Shown here: positions 8,362-15,241 of the stretch, one piece after another | Numbering within the stretch: the first letter of the stretch is position 1 | Layout of the letters: every line of letters starts with the position of its first letter | DNA from: Streptomyces kanamyceticus | Lineage (GTDB): Bacteria; Actinomycetota; Actinomycetes; Streptomycetales; Streptomycetaceae | Reading direction: 5' to 3' | Assembly (NCBI RefSeq): GCF_008704495.1 | Contig: NZ_CP023699.1 | Span: 1,178,001-1,242,000, forward strand | DNA length: 64,000 nucleotides | Program-made: the position numbers and the translations under genes | Notes under the pieces: model-generated | What the model was told of the DNA's origin: nothing | The model's input: the letters and a program-made list of their open reading frames with translations, nothing else | The model's database searches: none

Positions 8362-9403
8362 AGTCGGCGTATGCGTCCCTGATCTGGTCGGTGGACAGGT
8401 CGAGGTGTTCGAGGATCGTGTAGCGGCCCGGCCTGGTCTGCGGAGCGAACTCCACGACCTGCACGAACTCGTCCACGGTGAAACCGATCTCCTCCGGCAG
8501 CACGGGCAGGCCGTGGCGGCGCAGCACCGAGGCCATGTACCCGGACTCCTCGCGGGCACCGCGCAGGTGCATCGCGAAGGCCGCGCCGAGGCCGCACTGC
8601 TCGCCGTGGCTCGCGGCGCGCTTGGGGAAGAGGAGGTCGAAGGCGTGGTTGATCTCGTGACAGGCGCCGGACGCCGGGCGGGAGTCACCCGAGACCGACA
8701 TCGCGATGCCCGTGAGGACGAGACCCTCGGCGAGGACCTGGAGGAAGGCGTCGTCGCCGACGCCGCCGGGGTGGCGGAGCACGGCCTCGCCGGCCTGGCG
8801 GGCCATCGCGGCCGCGAGGCCGTCGATGTCCTCGCCGCGCTCGCGGGCGGCGAGCTCCCAGTCCGCGATCGCGGAGATGTTGGACAGGGCGTCACCGATG
8901 CCGGAGCGAACGAAGCGGACCGGCGCCTCACGGATGACGTCGAGGTCGATGACGACCGCTATGGGGTTCGGTACGCCGTAGGAACCGCGGCCCGCGTCGT
9001 TGTCGAGGGTCGCGACGGGCGAGCAGAGGCCGTCGTGCGACAGGTTCGTCGCGACGGCGACCAGCGGCAGGCCGACGCGCGCCGCGGCGAACTTGGCACA
9101 GTCGATGATCTTGCCGCCGCCGAGGCCGACGACCGCGTCGTAGCGGCCCTTCTTCATGGCGTCGGCGAGCTTGATGGCGTCGTCGAGGGTGCCGCCGCCC
9201 ACCTCGAACCACTCGGCGCCGGGCAGCGACGACATCAGGCGGTCCCGCAGGACCGCGCCGGAGCCACCGCTGATGGCGATGGCGAGCTTGCCGGTCGACG
9301 AGCAGATCCGCTGGTCGGCGAGGACCCCGGCCAGGTCGTTGAGCGCCCCCGGCCGGATGTCGACGACGACCGGCGAGGGGATGAGCCTCGTCAGTACTGG
9401 CAC
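8339..9403 (-). CDS. Glycerol-1-phosphate dehydrogenase-like iron-containing alcohol dehydrogenase
   Basis: NAD(P)- and metal-dependent dehydrogenase (354 aa) of the group-III alcohol dehydrogenase/AraM/glycerol-1-phosphate dehydrogenase superfamily. Seen are the nucleotide loop VVGLGGGKIIDCAKFAA, the conserved NLSHDGLCSP, and metal-ligand histidines in ACHEINHAFD and SHGEQCGLG. The GTG at 9403 overlaps the nucleotidyltransferase gene by 13 nt. In this context it probably makes a polyol-phosphate (for example sn-glycerol-1-phosphate) for CTP activation by the enzyme encoded just upstream. Substrate is inferred, not shown. Confidence 0.82.
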   Translation of the reverse strand: MPVLTRLIPSPVVVDIRPGALNDLAGVLADQRICSSTGKLAIAISGGSGAVLRDRLMSSLPGAEWFEVGGGTLDDAIKLADAMKKGRYDAVVGLGGGKIIDCAKFAAARVGLPLVAVATNLSHDGLCSPVATLDNDAGRGSYGVPNPIAVVIDLDVIREAPVRFVRSGIGDALSNISAIADWELAARERGEDIDGLAAAMARQAGEAVLRHPGGVGDDAFLQVLAEGLVLTGIAMSVSGDSRPASGACHEINHAFDLLFPKRAASHGEQCGLGAAFAMHLRGAREESGYMASVLRRHGLPVLPEEIGFTVDEFVQVVEFAPQTRPGRYTILEHLDLSTDQIRDAYADYAKAIGS

Positions 9404-10143
9404 GCGATCTCCCGGCCCTTGGCGAGGTCCTCGTGGTTGTCGATCTCGACCCACTTGACGTCACCGATCGGCGCCACGTCGATCTTGAAGCCGCGGTTCA
9501 CGAGCTCCTGGTAGCCGTCCTCGTAGTAGAGGTCGGGGTCGCGCTCGAAGGTGGTCTTCAGCGCGTCGGCGAGCTCGTCGGCCGCCTCGCCCTCGATGAG
9601 GGTGACGCCGATGTACTCACCGGTGGCCGTCGCCGGGTCCATGAGCTTGGTGATCTTCTGGACGCCCTTGGCGGGGTCCACGATGACCTTCATCTCCTCG
9701 TCGGCGAGGTTCTTCACCGTGTCGAGGGCGAGGATGATCTTCTTGCCGTCGCCGCGGGCGGCGAGCAGCGTCTTCTCGACGGAGACCGGGTGCACGGTGT
9801 CGCCGTTGGCGAGGATCACCGAGTGCTTGATCGAGTCACGGCCGCACCACAGGGAGTAGGCGTTGTTCCACTCCTCGGCCTTGTCGTTGTCGATCAGGGT
9901 CAGCTTGAGGTTGTACTTGGCCTCGAGCGCCGCCTTGCGCTCGTAGACCGCCTCCTTGCGGTACCCGACGATGATCGCGACCTCGGTCAGGCCGATCTCG
10001 GCGAAGTTGCCGAGGGTGAGGTCCAGGACGGTGAGGCTGTCCTCGTTGCCCTCCGGACCCACCGGCACCAGGGCCTTGGGCAGGGTGTCGGTGTAGGGGC
10101 GAAGACGCCGTCCGGCGCCGGCCGCCAGCACGAGGCCGATCAT
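9391..10143 (-). CDS. Sugar/polyol-phosphate nucleotidyltransferase (probable cytidylyltransferase)
   Basis: Rossmann-type NTP transferase (250 aa) with the signature LAAGAGRRLRPYTDTLPKAL, metal aspartate in VILANGDTVHP, and a C-terminal VKWVEIDNHEDLAKG resembling LicC-type and inositol-1-phosphate cytidylyltransferases. It should activate an alcohol phosphate with CTP, giving the donor for the two CDP-alcohol phosphotransferases in the operon. The ATG overlaps the DUF5941 gene by 4 nt, and the stop overlaps the dehydrogenase start. Choice of CTP over UTP is inferred from its partners. Confidence 0.85.
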   Translation of the reverse strand: MIGLVLAAGAGRRLRPYTDTLPKALVPVGPEGNEDSLTVLDLTLGNFAEIGLTEVAIIVGYRKEAVYERKAALEAKYNLKLTLIDNDKAEEWNNAYSLWCGRDSIKHSVILANGDTVHPVSVEKTLLAARGDGKKIILALDTVKNLADEEMKVIVDPAKGVQKITKLMDPATATGEYIGVTLIEGEAADELADALKTTFERDPDLYYEDGYQELVNRGFKIDVAPIGDVKWVEIDNHEDLAKGREIACQY

Positions 10144-11933
10144 GCGGGTTCTCCTTCATCGTGTACGGCGGGTGCTCCGGAGGAGACCCAGAAGCGGATG
10201 CTCTCGACGAGCACCACGAGTGCCACGGCCACGGCGAGTGCCGTGAGCGCGACGGTGAAATCTGTGGTGGGCAGCAGGGCGGCGGCGAGCACGACCACGA
10301 GGGTCCTGCCTTCTTGGCCGCCGATGGCCCGCACCAGCCAGCGCGGGGGCGCGCCGGTGCCGCCCTTGATGCGGTACACCGTGTCGTAGTGATGGTAGGC
10401 GACCGCGGCCACCAGCCCGAAAGCCGCGGGCAGCGCTCCGTTCACATCGGCTTTGGCCGCCAGTACCAGGACCGTGCCGTACTCGGCCGCCCGGAAGAAC
10501 GGCGGCACCAGCCAGTCGAGGGGGGCCTTGAGGGAGCGCGAGAGCGCGAGGCCCGAGGTGATGACGTAGGCCACGGCGGCGACGACCACCCACGGGCTGC
10601 CGTAGGAGGTGAAGGCGGCCACCGCGACCACCGCGGCGCCGCCGACGAAGGCGATGACGGGCGCGGGCACCGGCAGGCCCGTCCGCTTGAGCGCGGCGAA
10701 CGCCGAGGCCAGCGGGCCGTTGTCGGCGAGCTCGCCGAGGGCGAGCGCGGCGCGGTCGGTGCGGGTCGCCTTGCGGGTCAGCGAGCGAAGGACGCGTCCT
10801 GCCGTGGTGTAGCAGGCGGCGAGCGCGCAGCCGATGATCAGGACGACGAGGGTGACGCGCGGGGTGGTGACCGCGGTGAGCACGGCGATCATCGCCCAGC
10901 GCTCGCCGATCGGCAGCACTATCATCCGGCGCACCCAGACCGTCCACCCGACGCTGTCGAGCTTGTCCGAGAGGGCGGCGGTGGGGCTGGTGTTGGCGGT
11001 GGCGTCGTGGTTCGCCTCGTTGAAGGAGAAGTCCACGACGTGCCGACAGGTCTGCAGGACCATCGCGCCGAGCGCCAGTGCCCATACGTCGTCGCCGCCG
11101 CGGGCCGCGCCGAGCGCGAGGCCCGCGTAGTAGGCGTACTCCTTGGCGCGGTCGAACGTCGCGTCCAGCCAGGCGCCGAGCGTCGAGTACTGCAGGGAGT
11201 AGCGGGCGAGCTGCCCGTCCGTGCAGTCCAGGACGAAGGAGAAGAGGAGGAGGAGGCCCGCCGCGACGAAGCCGCCGCGGGTGCCGGTCGCCGCGCAGCC
11301 CGCCGCGATCAGCGCGGTGAGCAGCGAGGCCGTGGTGACCTGGTTCGGGGTCAGGCCCCGGCGGGCGCACCAGCGGGCGAGGTAGCGGGAGTACGGGGAG
11401 ATGCAGTACGTCGTGAAGAAGCCGTCCCGCGACTTGACCGCGGTGCGCAGGCGTACGGCCTCGTCGTCGACGGCGGCGACGGCCTGCCGTGCCTCGTTGC
11501 GGGCCTGCGGGTCGCTGGGCACGGTGGCGACGAGGGTGCCGAGCTCGGGGCGGTGCACGGCGGCGTCGGCCGACTCCAGCGCCGAGGCGATCGAGTCGGG
11601 GAGCGCGTCGAGCGTCACGACGCCGCCCGCGGTTCCCGCCGTGGCGCGCAGGGCGCTCGTCAGTTCCCTGCGGGCCTCGGGCTTGGCCGTGACGGCGCCG
11701 GGCACCGCCGCGGTGGCGAAGCGGGGGTCGGTGAGACCGAGGCGCAGGGCGTGGACGTGGCCGACGAAGCGCGCGTCGACGACCGCGACCCGCTGGTCGA
11801 CGGGCACCGCCGCGAGCAGCGTCTCCGCGTCCGCCGCGTCCGAGGCGACCCGCACGTCGAAGCCGAGGGACCGCAGATCACCTTCGAGCGGCGACCCGGG
11901 GACCGGCTGTCCGGTGAGGATGGCGGTCGACAG
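10140..11933 (-). CDS. DUF5941/CDP-alcohol phosphotransferase membrane protein, probable CTG start
   Basis: Large multidomain protein (597 aa). Residues ~1-140 form a soluble domain (VDQRVAVVDARFVGHVHALR). Residues ~170-350 are a complete CDP-alcohol phosphotransferase with DCTDGQLAR, then G...LDATFD, all motif aspartates present. The rest is a multi-TM region of DUF5941 type. The frame stays open upstream of the first standard start (GTG 11855) and gives STAILTGQPVPGSPLEGDL, which I recall as the conserved N-terminus of homologues. No ATG, GTG or TTG precedes it in frame, but a CTG at 11933 does, with GGAG 9 nt upstream, so a CTG start is likely. It is the first gene of the seven-gene operon. 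Confidence 0.83.
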   Translation of the reverse strand: MSTAILTGQPVPGSPLEGDLRSLGFDVRVASDAADAETLLAAVPVDQRVAVVDARFVGHVHALRLGLTDPRFATAAVPGAVTAKPEARRELTSALRATAGTAGGVVTLDALPDSIASALESADAAVHRPELGTLVATVPSDPQARNEARQAVAAVDDEAVRLRTAVKSRDGFFTTYCISPYSRYLARWCARRGLTPNQVTTASLLTALIAAGCAATGTRGGFVAAGLLLLFSFVLDCTDGQLARYSLQYSTLGAWLDATFDRAKEYAYYAGLALGAARGGDDVWALALGAMVLQTCRHVVDFSFNEANHDATANTSPTAALSDKLDSVGWTVWVRRMIVLPIGERWAMIAVLTAVTTPRVTLVVLIIGCALAACYTTAGRVLRSLTRKATRTDRAALALGELADNGPLASAFAALKRTGLPVPAPVIAFVGGAAVVAVAAFTSYGSPWVVVAAVAYVITSGLALSRSLKAPLDWLVPPFFRAAEYGTVLVLAAKADVNGALPAAFGLVAAVAYHHYDTVYRIKGGTGAPPRWLVRAIGGQEGRTLVVVLAAALLPTTDFTVALTALAVAVALVVLVESIRFWVSSGAPAVHDEGEPA

Positions 11934-11952
11934 ACGAACTCACTCCTTGAAT

Positions 11953-11973
11953 CCCGGCGCGGCTCGCGCCGGG
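11953..11973. promoter_or_regulatory. 8-bp hairpin in the leader of the surface-polymer operon
   Basis: Inverted repeat CCCGGCGC/GCGCCGGG with a 5-nt loop, ending a few nt upstream of the ribosome site of the DUF5941 gene. It could sequester or insulate the start or attenuate transcription. It could also be fortuitous in such GC-rich DNA. Confidence 0.35.
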
Positions 11974-12177
11974 CGCATGCGTGAAGGGGAACGCCCCTGG
12001 CCATGACTGGCCCGGCGGCATGTCGGCAGAGGCTATCGGATGCTGGGGAGCGGGAATTCACCACCCGTTCACGGCCCGATCAACGCGACCTGCCAGGGCC
12101 TCGGCGTTCGCGATCATCATGGTCGATGGGGGGCCGCCCCCACAAACCGCGTCCGTCTTGCCCGCATACCGTTCGCT

Positions 12178-12183
12178 TAGGGT
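12178..12183 (+). promoter_or_regulatory. -10 element TAGGGT of a leaderless galE promoter
   Basis: TAGGGT ends 8 nt before the galE ATG (12192), so transcription would begin on or beside the start codon. No Shine-Dalgarno sequence is present. A poor -35 (TCTTGC, 12156-12161) lies 16 nt upstream. Confidence 0.6.
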
Positions 12184-12191
12184 GGGCGCCC

Positions 12192-13175
12192 ATGACATGG
12201 CTGATCACAGGCGGAGCAGGATATATCGGGGCACATGTGGCGCGGGTGATGGCCGCTGCCGGGGAGGACGTCGTCGTACTCGACGACATTTCCTCGGGGG
12301 TGCCGCGGCGGCTGCCGGGGGACGTCCCGCTCATCAAGGGCTCATCGCTCGACGCGGAGCTGCTGCGCCGGGTCTTCGCCGAACACGACGTGACGGGCAT
12401 CGTGCACCTGGCCGCCCGCAAGCAGGTCGGGGAGTCCGTGGAGCAGCCGCTGCGCTACTACCGGGAGAACCTGGGCGGCCTGACGACGCTGCTCGAAGCG
12501 GCGGCCGAGGCCGGTGTGCGGCGGTTCGTGTTCTCCTCGTCGGCCGCGGTGTACGGCAACCCGCCGGACGTGGACCTGGTCTCCGAGGACACCCCGTGCG
12601 TTCCGGTGAGCCCGTACGGCGAGACGAAGCTCGCCGGTGAGTGGCTGGTGCGGGCGGCCGGGCGGGCGCACGGCATGGCGACCGTGTGCCTGCGCTACTT
12701 CAACGTGGCGGGCTCGGCGAGCCCCGAGCTCGCGGACACCGGTGTCTACAACGTGATCCCGATGGTCTTCGACCGGCTGACCCGCGACGAGGCGCCGCGG
12801 ATCTTCGGCGACACCCATCCGACCCCGGACGGCACCTGCGTGCGGGACTACATCCACGTGTCCGACCTCGCGGAGGCCCATCTGGCGGCGGCCCGTCGGC
12901 TCGCGAGCGCCGACGGGGGCGATCTGACGGTGAACATCGGCAGGGGCGAGGGTGTTTCCGTACGCGAACTGGTCACCCTCATCGGCGAGGTGAGCGGCGA
13001 CCGCCGCCCCGCCGTGGTGGAGCCGATGCGCGCCGGGGACGCCCCGCGCGCCGTCGCCGACGCCTCGCTCGCCGCGCGCGAACTGGGCTGGGCCGCCCGG
13101 CGCGGGGTGCGCGAGATGGTCGATTCGGCGTGGGCGGGATGGTGTCTGCACCACCCGGGAGCCCCTCGCGTGTGA
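12192..13175 (+). CDS. galE: UDP-glucose 4-epimerase-type NAD-dependent epimerase
   Basis: Extended short-chain dehydrogenase (327 aa) that should interconvert UDP-glucose and UDP-galactose or related NDP-sugars. NAD-binding TGGAGYIG at residues 6-13, FSSSAAVYG at 114-122, and the catalytic SPYGETK pair Tyr142/Lys146 are in place. C-terminal EPMRAGDAPRAVADASLAARELGW is typical of GalE. The start at 12192 is leaderless, and an upstream in-frame start (12003) is not supported. It diverges from the surface-polymer operon and may supply NDP-sugar to its glycosyltransferase. Exact sugar specificity cannot be read. Confidence 0.88.
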   Translation: MTWLITGGAGYIGAHVARVMAAAGEDVVVLDDISSGVPRRLPGDVPLIKGSSLDAELLRRVFAEHDVTGIVHLAARKQVGESVEQPLRYYRENLGGLTTLLEAAAEAGVRRFVFSSSAAVYGNPPDVDLVSEDTPCVPVSPYGETKLAGEWLVRAAGRAHGMATVCLRYFNVAGSASPELADTGVYNVIPMVFDRLTRDEAPRIFGDTHPTPDGTCVRDYIHVSDLAEAHLAAARRLASADGGDLTVNIGRGEGVSVRELVTLIGEVSGDRRPAVVEPMRAGDAPRAVADASLAARELGWAARRGVREMVDSAWAGWCLHHPGAPRV

Positions 13176-13212
13176 TCGTCGCGGAGCCCTGACCTGCACC
13201 CCTTCCACTACC

Positions 13213-13225
13213 GGCAATCATTGCC
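13213..13225. promoter_or_regulatory. Putative Zur box upstream of the zinc exporter gene
   Basis: Perfect 13-bp palindrome GGCAATCATTGCC, 130 bp upstream of the cation exporter start. Its minus strand carries AATGATT, the core of the Streptomyces Zur box (TGaAAATGATTttCA). In S. coelicolor, Zur with excess zinc activates the exporter gene zitB from a box upstream of the promoter, and the position here fits that arrangement. Confidence 0.6.
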
Positions 13226-13246
13226 ATTTTCGCAGGTCAGGGCAGA

Positions 13247-13261
13247 TGACAACGGTGTTCA
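13247..13261 (+). promoter_or_regulatory. Second, degenerate Zur-box-like palindrome
   Basis: TGACAACGGTGTTCA matches the 15-bp Zur-box consensus at 11 positions and lies 21 bp inside the first palindrome. It may be the region into which Zur oligomers extend at high zinc. Weak on its own. Confidence 0.35.
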
Positions 13262-13355
13262 GTGCCGCGTTGCGCGATACCCCCCACCCGTAGTTCACTG
13301 CTCTCGCGCGACCAGCGAAGAGCAGACCGATGACCGACTGCGGGAGGGCGGCTCC

Positions 13356-14294
13356 ATGGGGGCTGGGCACGATCACGGACACACACACGGGGCACCGACC
13401 ACGGGCACGGCGGCCAACGCCTACAAGGGGCGGCTGCGCATAGCACTCACCATCACGATCATCGTGATGTTCGCCCAGATCATCGGCGGCATCATGGCCG
13501 ACTCGCTCGCGCTCATCGCGGACTCGGCGCACATGGCGACGGACGCGCTCGGGCTCGGCATGGCCCTGCTCGCGATTCACTTCGCGAACAGACCGCCCAC
13601 CGCGAACCGCACCTTCGGCTACGCGCGCGCCGAGATCCTCGCCGCGCTCGCCAACTGTCTGCTGCTGCTCGGCGTCGGCGGCTACGTGCTCTACGAGGCG
13701 GTCGAGCGGTTCATCACGCCCGCGCAGACGGAGGGCGGACTCGCCGTCTTCTTCGGCGTCTTCGGGCTCGTGGCGAACATGATCTCGCTGTCGCTGCTCA
13801 TGCGCGGCCAGAAGGACAGCCTCAATGTGCGCGGCGCCTTCCTGGAGGTCCTCGCGGACACCCTGGGCTCGCTGACGGTGATCATCGCGGCGAGCGTCAT
13901 CATGCTCACCGGCTGGCAGGCCGCCGACCCGATCGCCTCGCTCGTCATCGGCGTCATGATCGTCCCGCGCACGGTGAAGCTGCTCAAGGAGACCCTGAAC
14001 GTCCTGCTCGAATCGGCGCCCAAGGACGTCGACATGGGTGAGGTGCGGGCCCACATGCTCGACCTGCCCGGCGTCGAGGACGTCCACGACCTGCACGCCT
14101 GGACGATCACCTCGGGCATGCCCGTGCTCTCCGCGCACGTGGTCGTCAGCTCCGACGCGCTCGACGCGATCGGCCACGAGAAGATGCTGCACGAACTGCA
14201 GGGCTGCCTCGGCGACCACTTCGACCTGGAGCACTGCACCTTCCAGCTGGAGCCGAGCGGCCACGCGGAGCACGAGGCGAAGCTCTGCCACTGA
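13356..14294 (+). CDS. zitB: Cation diffusion facilitator, zinc exporter (ZitB/CzcD-like)
   Basis: CDF family metal/proton antiporter (312 aa), expected to export Zn2+. The His-rich N-terminus GHDHGHTHG is followed by six transmembrane segments, with metal-site residues in LIADSAHMATDALG (TM2) and AFLEVLADTLGSL (TM5). The cytosolic C-terminal domain has the ferredoxin-like fold with VEDVHDLHAWTI and HVVVSS, ending in a Cys/His tail (EHEAKLCH). Start ATG 13356 has GGGAGGG upstream. A Zur-like palindrome precedes it and idi lies two genes on, as I recall for S. coelicolor zitB (SCO6751). Confidence 0.88.
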   Translation: MGAGHDHGHTHGAPTTGTAANAYKGRLRIALTITIIVMFAQIIGGIMADSLALIADSAHMATDALGLGMALLAIHFANRPPTANRTFGYARAEILAALANCLLLLGVGGYVLYEAVERFITPAQTEGGLAVFFGVFGLVANMISLSLLMRGQKDSLNVRGAFLEVLADTLGSLTVIIAASVIMLTGWQAADPIASLVIGVMIVPRTVKLLKETLNVLLESAPKDVDMGEVRAHMLDLPGVEDVHDLHAWTITSGMPVLSAHVVVSSDALDAIGHEKMLHELQGCLGDHFDLEHCTFQLEPSGHAEHEAKLCH

Positions 14295-14444
14295 CGGACT
14301 CCGTCGTCGGACCCCTGCCGCTGAGGGGCCCCGTCGACGCACCTCCGTGCGCCCCCTGACAGTCCGGAATTCCCTTCACGCCCCTGTGCTCTTGTGGGAC
14401 AGTCGACGGAGAGTTCACAAACGCACTTGCTCCGGGGGAAAGCA

Positions 14445-15050
14445 GTGTCACATCCACAACCTCCTGCCCCGCCCGGTCCGCCGCGGCCTGCGCACGATCC
14501 CGATTTCGTAGGCCGCCCGCGGCCGTTCTGGCAGATGGCCGCCGCCGTCATCGGCGCTCTCGGGGCGGTGGCAGCGGCCGTCATCGGCGTCAAGCTCTCC
14601 GACAGCGGCGGCGATCCCGGCCCGACCACCGCACCGCCGACGACATCGCCCGAGCACCGGGCCGCCAAGCCCGCACAGCCCTGGAAGTCCGGCACCGAGT
14701 TCTTCCTCAACGTGCCCGCCCAGCCCTACGACCTGGACAGCCCGTGGGCGCACGCCGACGCACGGGTCTCGGGCTCGGACGTGCAGGTCGCCGGGAGCGA
14801 CCGGGACACCCTCGCGGCGATGAACGGCGCGACGATGGCCGTCATCACCACGCACGGCAAACCGACGGTGGAGGAGTGCCGCAAGCGCGTCTCCGACACG
14901 GAGATGACGTCGGCCACCATCGAGATCGGCCAGTCCTACTGCTTCAGGACGACCGAGGAGAACACGGTGGTGATGCAGATCAAGCGCCTGCAGAACGACG
15001 CGAACGGGGTGCGGCAGGTCGTGGCGGAGAACAGCTTCGCCGACGGATAG
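14445..15050 (+). CDS. Membrane-anchored hypothetical protein with Pro/Thr linker
   Basis: Protein of 201 aa that I do not recognise. A proline-rich cytosolic N-terminus ([16 protein letters not shown]) is followed by one transmembrane helix (MAAAVIGALGAVAAAVIGVKL), a Thr/Pro linker and an extracellular domain with two cysteines (VEECRKRV and QSYCFRT) that could form a disulfide. The C-terminal part (AAMNGATMAVITTHGKP ... ENTVVMQIKRL) resembles small beta domains often appended to Streptomyces membrane proteins. The start is GTG 14445 behind GGGGGAA. Function unknown. The gene stands alone. Confidence 0.78.
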   Translation: MSHPQPPAPPGPPRPAHDPDFVGRPRPFWQMAAAVIGALGAVAAAVIGVKLSDSGGDPGPTTAPPTTSPEHRAAKPAQPWKSGTEFFLNVPAQPYDLDSPWAHADARVSGSDVQVAGSDRDTLAAMNGATMAVITTHGKPTVEECRKRVSDTEMTSATIEIGQSYCFRTTEENTVVMQIKRLQNDANGVRQVVAENSFADG

Positions 15051-15076
15051 CCGCGCGGCTCCGTCACGGACGGTGT

Positions 15077-15082
15077 TACAGT
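15077..15082 (+). promoter_or_regulatory. -10 element TACAGT preceding the upstream ORF
   Basis: TACAGT lies 34 nt before the 22-codon ORF, leaving room for a short 5' leader with the strong AGGAGGT ribosome site. No clear -35. Confidence 0.4.
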
Positions 15083-15116
15083 GGCCAGAGTTCTTGAGTT
15101 CCTAGGAGGTGGGTTG

Positions 15117-15185
15117 ATGACTGTCGTGGCTTGCGCTGCTCTGCGCGGCGACACGTGCATCCCCACCTTCCGGGCGCACGTCTGA
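15117..15185 (+). CDS. 22-codon upstream ORF (possible leader peptide)
   Basis: ATG at 15117 follows a near-perfect AGGAGGT ribosome site by 7 nt, and the stop is at 15183-15185. The peptide is MTVVACAALRGDTCIPTFRAHV, with two cysteines. It ends 56 nt before the TTG start of the methyltransferase-acetyltransferase gene. Its ribosome site is far better than that of the downstream gene, which fits a regulatory leader peptide. It could be a small functional protein, and only ribosome profiling would show translation. It does not match the Streptomyces leader peptides I know upstream of cysteine/sulfate genes. Confidence 0.5.
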   Translation: MTVVACAALRGDTCIPTFRAHV

Positions 15186-15241
15186 CCTTCGTACGCCAGT
15201 CGTACGTCGGGTCGGCGCGTCCTTCACTCAAGGATTTCCCG

